Made by a program: the position numbers and the translations under genes
Assembly (NCBI GenBank): GCA_019745415.1
Contig: JAIETF010000064.1
Location: 1-64,000 of the forward strand
Length of the DNA: 64,000 bases
Direction of reading: 5' to 3'
Source of the DNA: Candidatus Obscuribacterales bacterium
GTDB taxonomy: Bacteria > Cyanobacteriota > Vampirovibrionia > Obscuribacterales > Obscuribacteraceae
The notes under the pieces: generated by a model
What the model was told of the DNA's origin: nothing
Databases searched by the model: none
What the model saw: the letters and a program-made list of their open reading frames with translations, nothing else
Shown: positions 31,685-41,258 of the stretch, in pieces
Numbering within the stretch: the stretch's first letter is position 1
How the letters are laid out: every line of letters begins with the position of its first letter

Positions 31685-34091
31685 GACAGACCTCGTCATT
31701 GCTTTCTAATACTTTTACAGTGCCTGTAAAACCGTTCACTTCAACAAGAGCGCCATCCTTAAGCAAATTCTCGGCGCCGGCTAGTGCCACTACGCATGGA
31801 ATCTTCATTTCGCGGGCCACAATAGCTGTATGTGAAAGTATGCTGCCGTGGCTGACCACCAGCGCTCCGGCCAGGCTAAAGTGCATAATCCAACCAGGAT
31901 CTGTCCTTTCTGCCACCAAGACCTCACCGGCTTCAAGTTTCTCTTGGTGGGGATTTCTAATTACCCTCACCCGACCTCTATAGATGCCAGATGATGCAGC
32001 TTTGCCTCTATAAAAGTCACTCTCCTCTGTACTTGCCTGGCAGAGGTCTTCCTTAATTGACTGGTTCGCTTGCACAAGCCCAACAAAACTTACTCTAAGC
32101 GGTGACTGGTCTGGATAAGTCAACCACTCTTGCTTCCTTACTTGTACGAGTCCTCGCAAAGAGGAAAGATTGGTTCCGCTTGCCGCAGCGAAAATCTCAT
32201 CGCGCCTTAGATAGAAAACATCATCAGCTCTATCGAGCAATTTAGCTTGATAGAGTCTCTCCCCGGCGCAGTTGAAAATCAGCCTAACCAAACCAAAGAC
32301 TCTAGTTCTGGCAAAGCGCAGATTCTCGCGCCGGGCAATGAGGACAGCAGTGCGCTGCGCCAAGATTCTCAATAAGTGAGGCACTTTCTTTTTAGTAGAT
32401 TCCTGTTCTAATTCAATTCCGTTGCCAAGCTCAGTCAAAGGCTTTCGACAAAGTGCCGCCACCGTGCCCAGAAGCACGGCCGGACAATCTTCCTGATTGG
32501 GTGTTTCTAGTTTCAGCTCGGAGAGATTGCGGTCGCCGAATCTTAGCAAGTATTCTTGGTATTGCCGCCAGGCTAAAGGCTCAGCTTTTAAAATAGATAT
32601 AGCTTCGGTTAAACGCTCTAGTCTGACCAATCGGCAAAACTCATCTTTATCTTTTATTGCCAAAGCCAGATCGTTGAGCAGTCGCGGCGGCTCGGCAGAA
32701 ACGACGGCAATTTCGGAGCTCAGATAGGCAGGCATTGAGTCTAATAAATTATGACGCTCAAAAAGCTTAGTGCAGACACCTGAGAAAATCATCGTATAAA
32801 AGTCATTAACCACTGGAGTCTGCCAGTGTTTAAGCAAGTTCTCCTCGAGTGCTGTATAGACATTCTTAAGCTCGATAAGATCCATTTGTTTGATCTTTTC
32901 TCGGTCAATACTTAGTGCCGACTCTAGTCTTTTCTCAAATTTGCCGACCGCCTGCTCGAGCGTCAGATAAGCAAGTGTCATTTTGGCAAAACTAAAGCAG
33001 CTATTGAGCTTCTCAGCAAGTGAAGACTGCGCAGTTGGGGCGAGCTCTTCCTTAAGCGGTGCTTTCAAGCCCATCATAGATTCCATAAAGCTTTTGTTGG
33101 TGCGATAGAATGGCAACATAGCAACCAGTTCGTACCAGCTGGCTAGGTTGTAATAAATTTTGCCTTGGTAGTAGCCGATCATCTTGTCGAAGACCTTGCT
33201 AGCTTCTACTTTCTTAGCAGGCACGCCCATAAACAAGGCAAAACTTTTGTAGACTTCGCGGTAGGCCTCTTGTGCAAATGAAAAAGTCAGAGGGCTGGTC
33301 TTGCCCGGATAAGACTCTTGAATATTGCTGGCATCAAAGACTGTTATAGAGAGCGGTTTGACTGTCATGGGGCGAGCCTGCACGATAAAGAGACGCCCGC
33401 GTCTATCTAGACACCACTCTATATCTACGGCACCGGTCTTTTTCTCAATTAGCTTTAGAGCATGCAATATCTTGCGATACCAGGCACTTCTGAAACCAGT
33501 AGGCAAATCGCGTGCTGAGATTACTGTCTGTCCGTCTATGGCGCCCGAGACTAGTCGGTCGGCAAAACCTGTGGTCATAGATAGAACCGACTGTCCCTGG
33601 TAGAGAGGATGGCTGGAGAATGCAACACCGGCATAGCTTACCTCAACCATGACTTGCACTATCACTGGTGCTTCTAAAACTTTTGCTGTCGCCAAGCAAG
33701 GCTCTTTTTTGTCTCTTTCGAGAATTTCTCTATAGACTGCACTGCGTGAACTCTGATAGGAAATCCGAACTTTGGCTATGTGCTCGATCACATCTTCCTT
33801 CTTGACTGAAAGAAAGCTATCATATTGCCCGGCGAATGAGGCATCAGATCGGTCTTCATCGATAGCACTCGAGCGCACCGCAAACTTCTCATTAGAGTAA
33901 ATAGCAAGAAAGTCTTCCAATTCTCTGTAGTCGCTAGTGACCACAACAAATGGCGGTACCGAGTAAGGCACCATTTTGAGTGGGTGCAATTCTTTGGCAT
34001 CTGCAGCCAGTGCCGCAAGCATAGAAAGACTCTTGGCTTTGCTGCCGAGTGCATTCTCACTAATTCTGAATTTATCGCCTCGCGCTTTCAT
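31659..34091 (-). CDS. PEP-synthase/rifampin-phosphotransferase-like enzyme
   Basis: An 810-residue three-part protein. The N-terminal ATP-grasp domain has FAVRSSAIDEDRSDASFAGQ and an ARPMTV motif near residue 245 that closes the nucleotide site. A long middle region (about 265-690) begins YPGKTSPLTFS, as in rifampin phosphotransferases. The C-terminal swivelling domain carries the phospho-histidine H754 in G-S-I-L-S-H-T-A-I-V-A-R-E. Such enzymes carry a phosphoryl group by way of His from ATP, to pyruvate or directly to an alcohol. Being in a lipid operon, it probably phosphorylates the pathway intermediate. It lies 11 bases after the UbiA-like gene. Confidence 0.85.
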   Translation of the reverse strand: MKARGDKFRISENALGSKAKSLSMLAALAADAKELHPLKMVPYSVPPFVVVTSDYRELEDFLAIYSNEKFAVRSSAIDEDRSDASFAGQYDSFLSVKKEDVIEHIAKVRISYQSSRSAVYREILERDKKEPCLATAKVLEAPVIVQVMVEVSYAGVAFSSHPLYQGQSVLSMTTGFADRLVSGAIDGQTVISARDLPTGFRSAWYRKILHALKLIEKKTGAVDIEWCLDRRGRLFIVQARPMTVKPLSITVFDASNIQESYPGKTSPLTFSFAQEAYREVYKSFALFMGVPAKKVEASKVFDKMIGYYQGKIYYNLASWYELVAMLPFYRTNKSFMESMMGLKAPLKEELAPTAQSSLAEKLNSCFSFAKMTLAYLTLEQAVGKFEKRLESALSIDREKIKQMDLIELKNVYTALEENLLKHWQTPVVNDFYTMIFSGVCTKLFERHNLLDSMPAYLSSEIAVVSAEPPRLLNDLALAIKDKDEFCRLVRLERLTEAISILKAEPLAWRQYQEYLLRFGDRNLSELKLETPNQEDCPAVLLGTVAALCRKPLTELGNGIELEQESTKKKVPHLLRILAQRTAVLIARRENLRFARTRVFGLVRLIFNCAGERLYQAKLLDRADDVFYLRRDEIFAAASGTNLSSLRGLVQVRKQEWLTYPDQSPLRVSFVGLVQANQSIKEDLCQASTEESDFYRGKAASSGIYRGRVRVIRNPHQEKLEAGEVLVAERTDPGWIMHFSLAGALVVSHGSILSHTAIVAREMKIPCVVALAGAENLLKDGALVEVNGFTGTVKVLESNDEVCHEKSKMPV

Positions 34092-34102
34092 TTGCCCTTA
34101 CC

Positions 34103-35017
34103 CTAGTGAAAAAATGAGTTTATGAGAGTAACTACCAGAACGATGAGATAACCAAAGAGAACCGAGAGATTAGAGAGCTTGGCAAACACTTTGGCAAGTG
34201 CTTGGTCGCTTGCTTTGCCATAACCTGGCAGAACAAAAAGATCAAATACCAGAAAAGCAAGCGGTGCCAGCCAGTTGTGGGAAAGCGGCGACAGCACCAG
34301 ACAGAGACAAACTTGCGCTAAGACTATGCAAAGCTGCAGCAATACTGTTACAGACTTGAGCCCTAGAATATCGTTATAGCTTGTGATTCCGGGTTGCGGC
34401 GCAGGTAAGACTTTTCTGCCAACCTCAACAATAATGCCGCTTAGAAAGCTGGCAGCAAAAAAGTAAAGTAGCCTTGCATCGAAGCCACTGAGTGCAAAGT
34501 CGAAACTGGTTATGACTAGGTCGATAAAGAGCATGACCGGCATATGAACCAGCATATAGAGCATGGGGCGGCGAGCAAGATAGTTGCCGGCAAAGAACTC
34601 GCGAGCCATCAAACCCATATAAAAGAAGGAGAGCAAAAGCAAGAACAAAGTAAGCTTATTGGTAAGACAAAGAACCAGCTGCACGCCCAAAAGAGAAAGT
34701 CCGACCACTTTCAATTCACTGAGTGTAACAAGTCCCCTGGGCACAGGGCGCTCAGGCAGATAGAGGCAGTCGTTCTCATGGTCTTTATGTTCATCAATAA
34801 CTCGCAATTGAAAGAACATAAACAGAGTGACTGCCATAGCCGAAAGCGTGCTCTGTAAGGGTAAGCTGACCGTGCCCAAGCGCAGGCTGGACGAAAGACA
34901 AAGCCCAGCTAGGCTGAAGACGAGGGAAAGGAAGCCATATTCCATAGGGGCAAAGCGTTCTTTCAGATATTGAGAGAAGCGTAAACTAAAAGGCTGCTTG
35001 CAATTGAGCGTATTCAT
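34103..35017 (-). CDS. UbiA-like prenyltransferase, second type
   Basis: About eight predicted membrane helices. The first loop has RVIDEHKDHENDCL-x-x-PERPVPRG, a version of the UbiA Asp-rich motif (D-E-x-K-D-x-E-x-D) seen in several uncharacterised prenyltransferases. The second motif is less standard: IVEVGRKVLPAPQPGITSYND, where the usual DxxxD pair is not clear. It differs strongly from the UbiA at 25542-26423. It is the first gene of the six-gene lipid operon. ATG 35017 is my choice; GTG at 35041 would add 8 residues. The likely role is prenyl transfer to a small lipid or aromatic acceptor. Confidence 0.75.
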   Translation of the reverse strand: MNTLNCKQPFSLRFSQYLKERFAPMEYGFLSLVFSLAGLCLSSSLRLGTVSLPLQSTLSAMAVTLFMFFQLRVIDEHKDHENDCLYLPERPVPRGLVTLSELKVVGLSLLGVQLVLCLTNKLTLFLLLLSFFYMGLMAREFFAGNYLARRPMLYMLVHMPVMLFIDLVITSFDFALSGFDARLLYFFAASFLSGIIVEVGRKVLPAPQPGITSYNDILGLKSVTVLLQLCIVLAQVCLCLVLSPLSHNWLAPLAFLVFDLFVLPGYGKASDQALAKVFAKLSNLSVLFGYLIVLVVTLINSFFH

Positions 35018-35215
35018 AAGTCTAAATCTGTGGTGCCTCACTAACTTGCCATCAAGAGCATGCTACAAGTCTTGAGGGGCGAAAAAAGACCGGCAGCGAC
35101 AGTTTTAGAACTGTGTTGTCTCGGGAACTTTGTGCTCGCGCCCAAGCGGCAGGCGCGCTTAAATGGCTTTTGTTGAGGTAAACTTGAGTGCCTAGCAATT
35201 CCAAACAGGGTAAAA

Positions 35216-35839
35216 ATGTCTAAAAACAAAGAGCACTGGGAGAACATCTACCACACCAAACCGGCCGACTCGGTCAGCTGGTATAGTCCTCGTCTCAACA
35301 AGTCGATTGAGTCAATAATTAAGGTCGCTGATGGAAACAAAGACTGCGCAATAATTGACGTAGGGGCAGGTGAATCTAATCTTGTCGACGACATGCTTGC
35401 CGAAGGATTTACAGACATTACTGTTCTGGATATTTCGGAAAAGGCCGTAGAGGACACCAAGAAGCGACTTGGTCCTAAAGCAGCGCATGTTTCATGGATT
35501 GTAGATGATATAACCAGGGTGTCTTTAGGCTCTCAGCGATTTGATATCTGGCATGACAGAGCAGTTTTTCACTTCCTGACCAATTCGGCAGACCGTGAGG
35601 CTTACGTGAGTAGAGTAGCTGCCTCAGTTAGACCCGGAGGTCATGTTATAGTGGCAACCTTCGGTCCTGAGGGTCCAGACAAGTGCAGCGGACTTCAAGT
35701 TGTTCGATATGATTCGCAGTCGCTTCACGACCAGTTCGGTAATAAGTTTCGACTACTGGAGCATACTTCGGAGCTGCATCAGACGCCCTTCGGTACAACA
35801 CAGCAGTTTGTCTACTGTCTCTGCCGGGTTGAGCAGTAG
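35216..35839 (+). CDS. Class I SAM-dependent methyltransferase
   Basis: A 207-residue methyltransferase of a common type beginning EHWENIYHTKPADSVSWYSP. The SAM motif is AIIDVGAGES near residue 45, then VLDISEKAVE, WIVDDIT and DIWHDRAVFHFL. The WYSP and HDRAVFHFL signatures mark a widespread but poorly characterised group, close to thiopurine- and tellurite-type methyltransferases. It stands alone, divergent from the lipid operon, with about 175-200 bases between. Confidence 0.78.
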   Translation: MSKNKEHWENIYHTKPADSVSWYSPRLNKSIESIIKVADGNKDCAIIDVGAGESNLVDDMLAEGFTDITVLDISEKAVEDTKKRLGPKAAHVSWIVDDITRVSLGSQRFDIWHDRAVFHFLTNSADREAYVSRVAASVRPGGHVIVATFGPEGPDKCSGLQVVRYDSQSLHDQFGNKFRLLEHTSELHQTPFGTTQQFVYCLCRVEQ

Positions 35840-35926
35840 AACCAACCTACTCAAAATTGCAACCACTTTGAAACATTTCTAACCTAGGCTGGTCCAAGGT
35901 CTGAATCATTTACATTGAGGCTAGCG

Positions 35927-38900
35927 ATGTCGAATTTTGAGCGCATTGATAAAAAAGAGAAAGAGAATGAACCGGCGAAAGAGCAAGAGCCGGAGAACCA
36001 AAATCTTACTAAAGCCCAAGAACCAGCCGCAAGTAAACAGCAAGAATTAGCCGCAAAGCCAGATATAGCCGCTAAGCAAGATGTCGATAAAGAGAATCTG
36101 CAACCACTAGACTTCAGCCCATCAAAAGATGAGCGTCTTTTGCAGCTAAGTGTTCTAAAGTCTGGCGCAGATAAAGCCAAAGAAACTGCTCAGCCCTTTG
36201 TACCAGACCTCGATCTTGTTTCGGAAAGAACTGTCACTTTCCCAGCCCAAAAGGCAGAGAGCGAGAATAAGTCGCTCTTCAAGAACGGCGAGCTGAAACA
36301 AGCCAGAGAGCAAGCCCTCAAAGACGGAGTGCCGATATTGATTGATATCGGTGCCACCTGGTGCGGACCCTGCCGTGCCCTTGATCGCACCATGAGTGCA
36401 AAGGAAGCCGAACTGAACGGCAAAGCAAAAGTTGTCAAACTCGACATAGATAAACTTCTCAGCGATCCGGCCAAGCTCCCCGCTGCCGAACAAGCCCAAA
36501 TCAAAGAGCAGAAGCAGATATTGAAGGAACTAGGCATCAACCCTGAAGAGATTCAAGGTGTGCCTTATCTAAAACTTATGCCTCTAAATAAAGATGGTAA
36601 ACCTGCCGGTGAGGGCAAAGATCTTTCCGGCTTTCCTCTTAACCCGAGTGAGAGTCAAGCCTGGTTCAATAGTCTCCTTTCAGACTGCGAGCAAATGAAA
36701 AAAGAGATGGCTCGCAATAATGCCGGAATTGAGAAACCAGTAACCAGAAGCAAATCTGAAGAAGTTTCGGCAAGCGCTGAACAGCAGTTCGGCAAGACCG
36801 TAAAGCTTGACGAGGGTATCTATGAACGCAATGAGAGCGGTCAGATAATCAAGACTACCTCTAATGACGGTAAAATAGTCAGAGAGCTAAAATACGAAGA
36901 TAAGCAGAACCCGGATAGAATAACTTCTCTGACCATCAATGGCGAACGCGAATTTCGTTTTGTCGGCAACAATAAATACTCAGATGGTTCAGTAGTGAAG
37001 AAGGACGGACATGAAATGTCGTCCTATGCCATATACGAGAAGGGCAAGCTGACAGGCAACTGGAGCGGCGCTCTCTCGATGAGCAAGAATGGCGTTCTCA
37101 CCACTGGTGATGGCAGTAAGCCGCTTGAGCATCTTGATGCCGGCAGCCGAGCCCTCACCGAAGAAGAACGCTTGAAGCGCGAGGAGGCTGGTATATGGCC
37201 AAGTAAACTGACAGCAAGCTTGAACGATGGCAGTCTTCTCACCGCTCACTATAAAGGCAGCACTCTAGACGAACTAGAAGAGTCTAGGAAATTAGACGAA
37301 GATACGTTTGAGATAAGTACCTGGAAGAAGGAAGGTGATTCTTACACCAATCCAGCCTATCCTGGAGAAGTGCGCAAAAACATGGTGCTGAAAGAAGACG
37401 GCACCCTGAGCTATACAGACCAAGAAGGCAAACTGCAAACAAAATACAAAGACGGCTCGAGCGCTATAACCGAAAACGGCATAAGCAGACGTTCTGATGC
37501 TCAGGGCAACCTTATCGAGTTGACCAATGATCATGGAGACAAGCGCAAAATAGCTTGGGAGAACGGCAAAATTGCCTCGGTGACGACGGAAAGGAAAGAT
37601 AATAAAGGCGGCAGCAAGACTGATAAGTTAGAGATTAAGGATGGAGATAAAGACAAAGTCGACCTGAAAGTGACGACCGATGGAGCTCTGGAATACAAAA
37701 GAGAGAACGGCAATCTGGTCAGAGACGACTTTAGAAAAGTCACCGAGTATGATCAACTTGGTCGCCCTCTGCAACTAAGATTTGAAAGTGGCGCCAAGCG
37801 CGAATTCACCTATGATGGAGAGAGACTACAGTCTATTAAGGACACTTTCACCGCCGGAGAAGGTGCTGAGAAGCAGAGAACTTTGACGAGAAAAGGCGAC
37901 AGTGATGTCTTTATTGTTGGCGAAAATAACAAAGAAAGGATCATTGAAGGGCTGCCCGATGCCGAAGGCGACTATCAGTATAAGAATAAAGCCGAAGACC
38001 AGGTCAGTAGAACCTCTCGATGCGGCGATCTAGAGAGAATCGCCAGGGGCGAATTATCACTTAGTTCAGACAGTTTGCAAGAAGCAAAAGAAGATCTTTT
38101 GACTGCTGCAAAAGCCCAAAACATGGACACAGCACGCCTAGATCGCTTTGTCGGCGATCTAGAGAAAAATGCCGCCAAATGGGGGGTAAAGGAAGAAAGT
38201 CTGGTCAAGTCTATCGACAATATTCGCGCTCTTTTAGATGAGAACGTGGAAAGTCCTCTATATTCAAGAAAAGAATTGAACCAACTGGCGGAAACAGCTT
38301 TGCACAATATCGGCAATCCGATGCAGATAGATCAGGGCGCACATCCAACCTGCAATATAACTACAGTTGAGATTTATACCGCCACCAAGCACCCCGATGC
38401 CTACACCCAACTAGTGAAAGATGTGGCTACGAAAGGCACTTGGACGACCGCAGCAGGGGAAGTATGCAAACCTCCCAAAGAGGCACTTAGACCAGGAGAC
38501 GACGAAAAAGCTTATAACATTGATAAACCGAGCGATAAGCTGCGCAATATCTCAAGCCAGCTAGTGCAGATGAGCCTCATCAATGCCATGTATGCAACAG
38601 GTCGTATGGATGTAGAGAAAGTTGTGAACGGCACCAAACAAGTAGAATCTAGACGAGACTGGAACTATACAATGGTGCCGTCGCAAAAAGTTTCAAGCCA
38701 GGAATATTACAACGGGCAGATGGTGCAGGTGACCCGCACCATTGGAGAAGACCGTCTGCGCAACGGCAGAGGCGAATATGTCGGAAAAGAAGACAGTGGA
38801 CCGAACTTGACGGTCGACGACAATATCAAAGCCTCTGAGATGCTCTTGAAGTATCCTATGCCATACATAGCAGGACCCTACCAAGTTGGTAGTGACCCAT

Positions 38901-39202
38901 GGGTATTCGACTTGCCCGATGCCAATCGCCTCAATAAAGCCAAAAAAGATGGCATGCTGCCCATGGGAGTGCCTACCATTGGTGGTGCCCATGTTCAGAC
39001 CATACATGACATAGCCAAAAATGCTGCCGGCGAAACAATAGTGCTGCTCGACAACCAGCACGGCGAGAGAATGGATGGTTGGGTAACCATTCCCCAATTA
39101 CATCAGACAATTAAAGAAAAAGTTGAGCTAAAGCCTTCAATTAACCGCTTCGGCAAGCCCTTCCCCAGCGATGCAAAAGAAAGCTCGCGCCCTAGCTACT
39201 GA
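35927..39202 (+). CDS. Thioredoxin / YD-repeat-like / papain-like peptidase fusion
   Basis: A 1091-residue protein without a signal peptide. Residues 1-85 are Lys/Glu-rich and disordered. Residues 110-250 form a thioredoxin-like domain with W145-CGPC149 and a cis-Pro loop VPYLKLMP. Residues 280-660 hold many beta-rich units resembling YD/RHS repeats (for example EYDQLGRPLQLRF and EFTYDGERL). The C-terminus looks like a papain/calpain-type cysteine peptidase: Q803-x5-C809 in DQGAHPTCNI, H1022 in GGAHV, N1043 in LLDNQHG. That Gln-Cys-His-Asn order fits the family; peptidase activity is inferred. ATG 35927 has GAGG 6 bases upstream. A second gene with the same motif set lies at 51556-53283. Confidence 0.75.
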   Translation: MSNFERIDKKEKENEPAKEQEPENQNLTKAQEPAASKQQELAAKPDIAAKQDVDKENLQPLDFSPSKDERLLQLSVLKSGADKAKETAQPFVPDLDLVSERTVTFPAQKAESENKSLFKNGELKQAREQALKDGVPILIDIGATWCGPCRALDRTMSAKEAELNGKAKVVKLDIDKLLSDPAKLPAAEQAQIKEQKQILKELGINPEEIQGVPYLKLMPLNKDGKPAGEGKDLSGFPLNPSESQAWFNSLLSDCEQMKKEMARNNAGIEKPVTRSKSEEVSASAEQQFGKTVKLDEGIYERNESGQIIKTTSNDGKIVRELKYEDKQNPDRITSLTINGEREFRFVGNNKYSDGSVVKKDGHEMSSYAIYEKGKLTGNWSGALSMSKNGVLTTGDGSKPLEHLDAGSRALTEEERLKREEAGIWPSKLTASLNDGSLLTAHYKGSTLDELEESRKLDEDTFEISTWKKEGDSYTNPAYPGEVRKNMVLKEDGTLSYTDQEGKLQTKYKDGSSAITENGISRRSDAQGNLIELTNDHGDKRKIAWENGKIASVTTERKDNKGGSKTDKLEIKDGDKDKVDLKVTTDGALEYKRENGNLVRDDFRKVTEYDQLGRPLQLRFESGAKREFTYDGERLQSIKDTFTAGEGAEKQRTLTRKGDSDVFIVGENNKERIIEGLPDAEGDYQYKNKAEDQVSRTSRCGDLERIARGELSLSSDSLQEAKEDLLTAAKAQNMDTARLDRFVGDLEKNAAKWGVKEESLVKSIDNIRALLDENVESPLYSRKELNQLAETALHNIGNPMQIDQGAHPTCNITTVEIYTATKHPDAYTQLVKDVATKGTWTTAAGEVCKPPKEALRPGDDEKAYNIDKPSDKLRNISSQLVQMSLINAMYATGRMDVEKVVNGTKQVESRRDWNYTMVPSQKVSSQEYYNGQMVQVTRTIGEDRLRNGRGEYVGKEDSGPNLTVDDNIKASEMLLKYPMPYIAGPYQVGSDPWVFDLPDANRLNKAKKDGMLPMGVPTIGGAHVQTIHDIAKNAAGETIVLLDNQHGERMDGWVTIPQLHQTIKEKVELKPSINRFGKPFPSDAKESSRPSY

Positions 39203-39212
39203 GGTTTCCGCC

Positions 39213-39608
39213 ATGAACAAGACTGTAGATAATAGAGACCTCCTTATATTTTTCGTCAATAGCACATTGCCGCTGCCCGACCGTTTCGACCAACCAATGC
39301 CGGCAGATTGCCTAGTCGAGTTACCTACAAAGAGAGAAAAATTGAGGCAAGCCTACAAGCTTGCAGCGCTGCCGGCAAAAGAAATAGTGCCCTCAGCACA
39401 AGAAGTCATTATTGAACTTGAACCTTCGGCAAATAAGCTGGACCAACTAGAAGCATGCTTGAGACCTCTTCGAGAAGAGATAGAAGAATTCAAACCTTCT
39501 AGAGTTTTCATTCTCAGGGACGACCTTGGGGCTCTGGCTAAACAGCAAATCTTGGCGCCGCTGGCAGACGAGCTTATGGATAAAGCGCTGACTCTAACAA
39601 GCCTCTAG
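39213..39608 (+). CDS. Hypothetical protein
   Basis: A 131-residue protein I do not recognise. It starts at ATG 39213, 11 bases after the fusion protein stop with GAGG upstream, so it is probably co-transcribed. It has an alpha/beta character: a LLIFFVN strand at the start, Pro-rich loops, and a conserved-looking RVFILRDDLG strand-turn near residue 105. No signal peptide or membrane helix is seen. A partner or immunity-like protein for the preceding multi-domain protein is possible but unsupported. Confidence 0.55.
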   Translation: MNKTVDNRDLLIFFVNSTLPLPDRFDQPMPADCLVELPTKREKLRQAYKLAALPAKEIVPSAQEVIIELEPSANKLDQLEACLRPLREEIEEFKPSRVFILRDDLGALAKQQILAPLADELMDKALTLTSL

Positions 39609-39708
39609 CCCTGGATTGCTTTGCAGATCTAGTTTCCTATCGACTCACGCGTTTTTCACGCCTCTGGCTTTAGCTTTAGTGCACTTAACATTTTTCTTGC
39701 CGGAGAAT

Positions 39709-39963
39709 ATGATGACTGAGAGATATCAAAGGCCCCTCAGACTGCCTGTTGACGTGAATAAAGGCTGCCAGGCTGTGACCAATACAGCCCAAAGGGTAAT
39801 AAATAAAATGCCCGAAGCCATGTTGGTTGGCGTCATTACTACTGGTGTATCGGCCGCCTCAGGACCAGAGGCGGCAATTCCTTTGGGGATTTTGGCCTTC
39901 TGCGGCAATATTGGTCAGGCGATTATAGATAAAGGAACATTTCCGCCAAGCAGCTTGGTCTAG
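39709..39963 (+). CDS. Small hypothetical protein with a hydrophobic segment
   Basis: An 84-residue protein. GGAG lies upstream of a doublet ATGATG at 39709. Residues 30-70 are hydrophobic and glycine-rich (MLVGVITTGVSAASG, then IPLGILAFCGNIGQAI), which could form one or two weak membrane helices. The family is not recognised. The frame is open further upstream to about 39616, but that part has no sensible start. Confidence 0.4.
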   Translation: MMTERYQRPLRLPVDVNKGCQAVTNTAQRVINKMPEAMLVGVITTGVSAASGPEAAIPLGILAFCGNIGQAIIDKGTFPPSSLV

Positions 39964-40216
39964 TCGGATGAGACTTGCCTTGAAGATGTCTAAAGAATTA
40001 GAAACTGCCACCCTAGGCTGCTAGATTGCACGGTTCAGGTTGTCCAAAATGATCTTGGTCCATTCTTGCTCGGTTCGGTGAGTGCTAGAACAAAAGACAA
40101 AGGCAGTTGTTAAAATCAGACTGTATTTGTCAAATTGCGACATGCTTTGCCGACAAAAAGTCTTTTGATCTGCGAAGTAAAAGTTTCGCTGGTATCAAGC
40201 ATCTTGGGGACAATGA

Positions 40217-41134
40217 ATGAGCGGTAAGAATGTATTTTTGGTTGGTGCTACAGGTATGCTCGGAGGGGAAATAGTCAAAGCCCTAGTTTCCCAGGGTAAG
40301 CATAGAATCAGGGCCTTGGTGCGTGACACAAACAAAGAATCAGCAATTGAATTGAAGTCCCACGGTGTAGAGCTGGTTTTGGGTGATGGTAGTGATATTT
40401 CAGCACTCGGTGACCAAATGAAAGGCTTTGACCTCGTGATAAGTGCGCTCGGAAATGATCCCTCTACCTTTGTAAAGGTACATAGCAATCTTATTGAAGC
40501 TGCCAATCGAGCAGGCGTATCTAGGCTTATTCCGTCTGACTTTAGTGTTGACTTCTTTAAGATTAGCGAGAGCGAGAATTTTAATTTAGCCATGCGCAAA
40601 GAAGTGGCTAAACTTTTTGAGAGTAAAGAGGTCAGACCTATTCACATTTTGAATGGTGCGTTTATGGATACTTTACTTGATAGGCATGTGCCCTTTATCG
40701 ATTGGGGGAAAAAGGTCGTACCGTTCTACGGCGACCCAATGCAAAAGTGTGACTTTACTTCAATAGAGGATACGGCTAAATTTGTTGCAGCAATCTGCGA
40801 AGAAGACAATACGCCTGAAACTGTGCGGATAGCTGGTGATGTCTTATCAATGCCCGAGTTTGCCAGCAGCATATCAGAAGGCCTACAAGAGAGATTCACA
40901 GCAGAGAGCCGTGGAAGTCTCAAAGATTTAGAGAATCTGATTGAAAGCAGAAAAAAGACTGCGGTAAATCCGTTTGAATGGATCGCCTGGCAGTATCATC
41001 ATAATATGGTCAGTGGCAGAGCAAAAATGGATCCACTAGACAATATGAGGTACAGCCAAGTGCAACCTCTGAGAGCAAAAGACTTTGCACGTTTGCATGG
41101 GAACACAGCCAAAGGGCTTGGTCGATCAACCTAG
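40217..41134 (+). CDS. NmrA-like NAD(P)-binding protein
   Basis: A 305-residue atypical short-chain dehydrogenase of the NmrA/isoflavone-reductase type. The N-terminal NAD(P) motif is VGATGMLGGEIV, followed by the ALVRD strand-turn and GVELVLGDGSD, all typical. It has the IPSDFSVD motif found in isoflavone-reductase-like members. Family members are redox sensors or reductases; the substrate here is unknown. A GGGGA ribosome binding site lies 6 bases before the ATG. It is a single gene between unrelated neighbours. Confidence 0.8.
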   Translation: MSGKNVFLVGATGMLGGEIVKALVSQGKHRIRALVRDTNKESAIELKSHGVELVLGDGSDISALGDQMKGFDLVISALGNDPSTFVKVHSNLIEAANRAGVSRLIPSDFSVDFFKISESENFNLAMRKEVAKLFESKEVRPIHILNGAFMDTLLDRHVPFIDWGKKVVPFYGDPMQKCDFTSIEDTAKFVAAICEEDNTPETVRIAGDVLSMPEFASSISEGLQERFTAESRGSLKDLENLIESRKKTAVNPFEWIAWQYHHNMVSGRAKMDPLDNMRYSQVQPLRAKDFARLHGNTAKGLGRST

Positions 41135-41258
41135 CTCTTCAGGGTCTATTGAAATTCACAAACAGCCGACTCAGCCGCAGATGACTCCTGCCCTTTAAGC
41201 TTATGCCCAAACAGCCAAAAACAAGAGGATAATCTTCAGACTATCCGGACTACATAAC

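Noticed and set aside
39616-39708. An N-terminal extension of the gene at 39709 to a TTG at 39616
   Set aside because: The extra 31 residues lack a ribosome binding site, and a good GGAG lies just before the ATG doublet.
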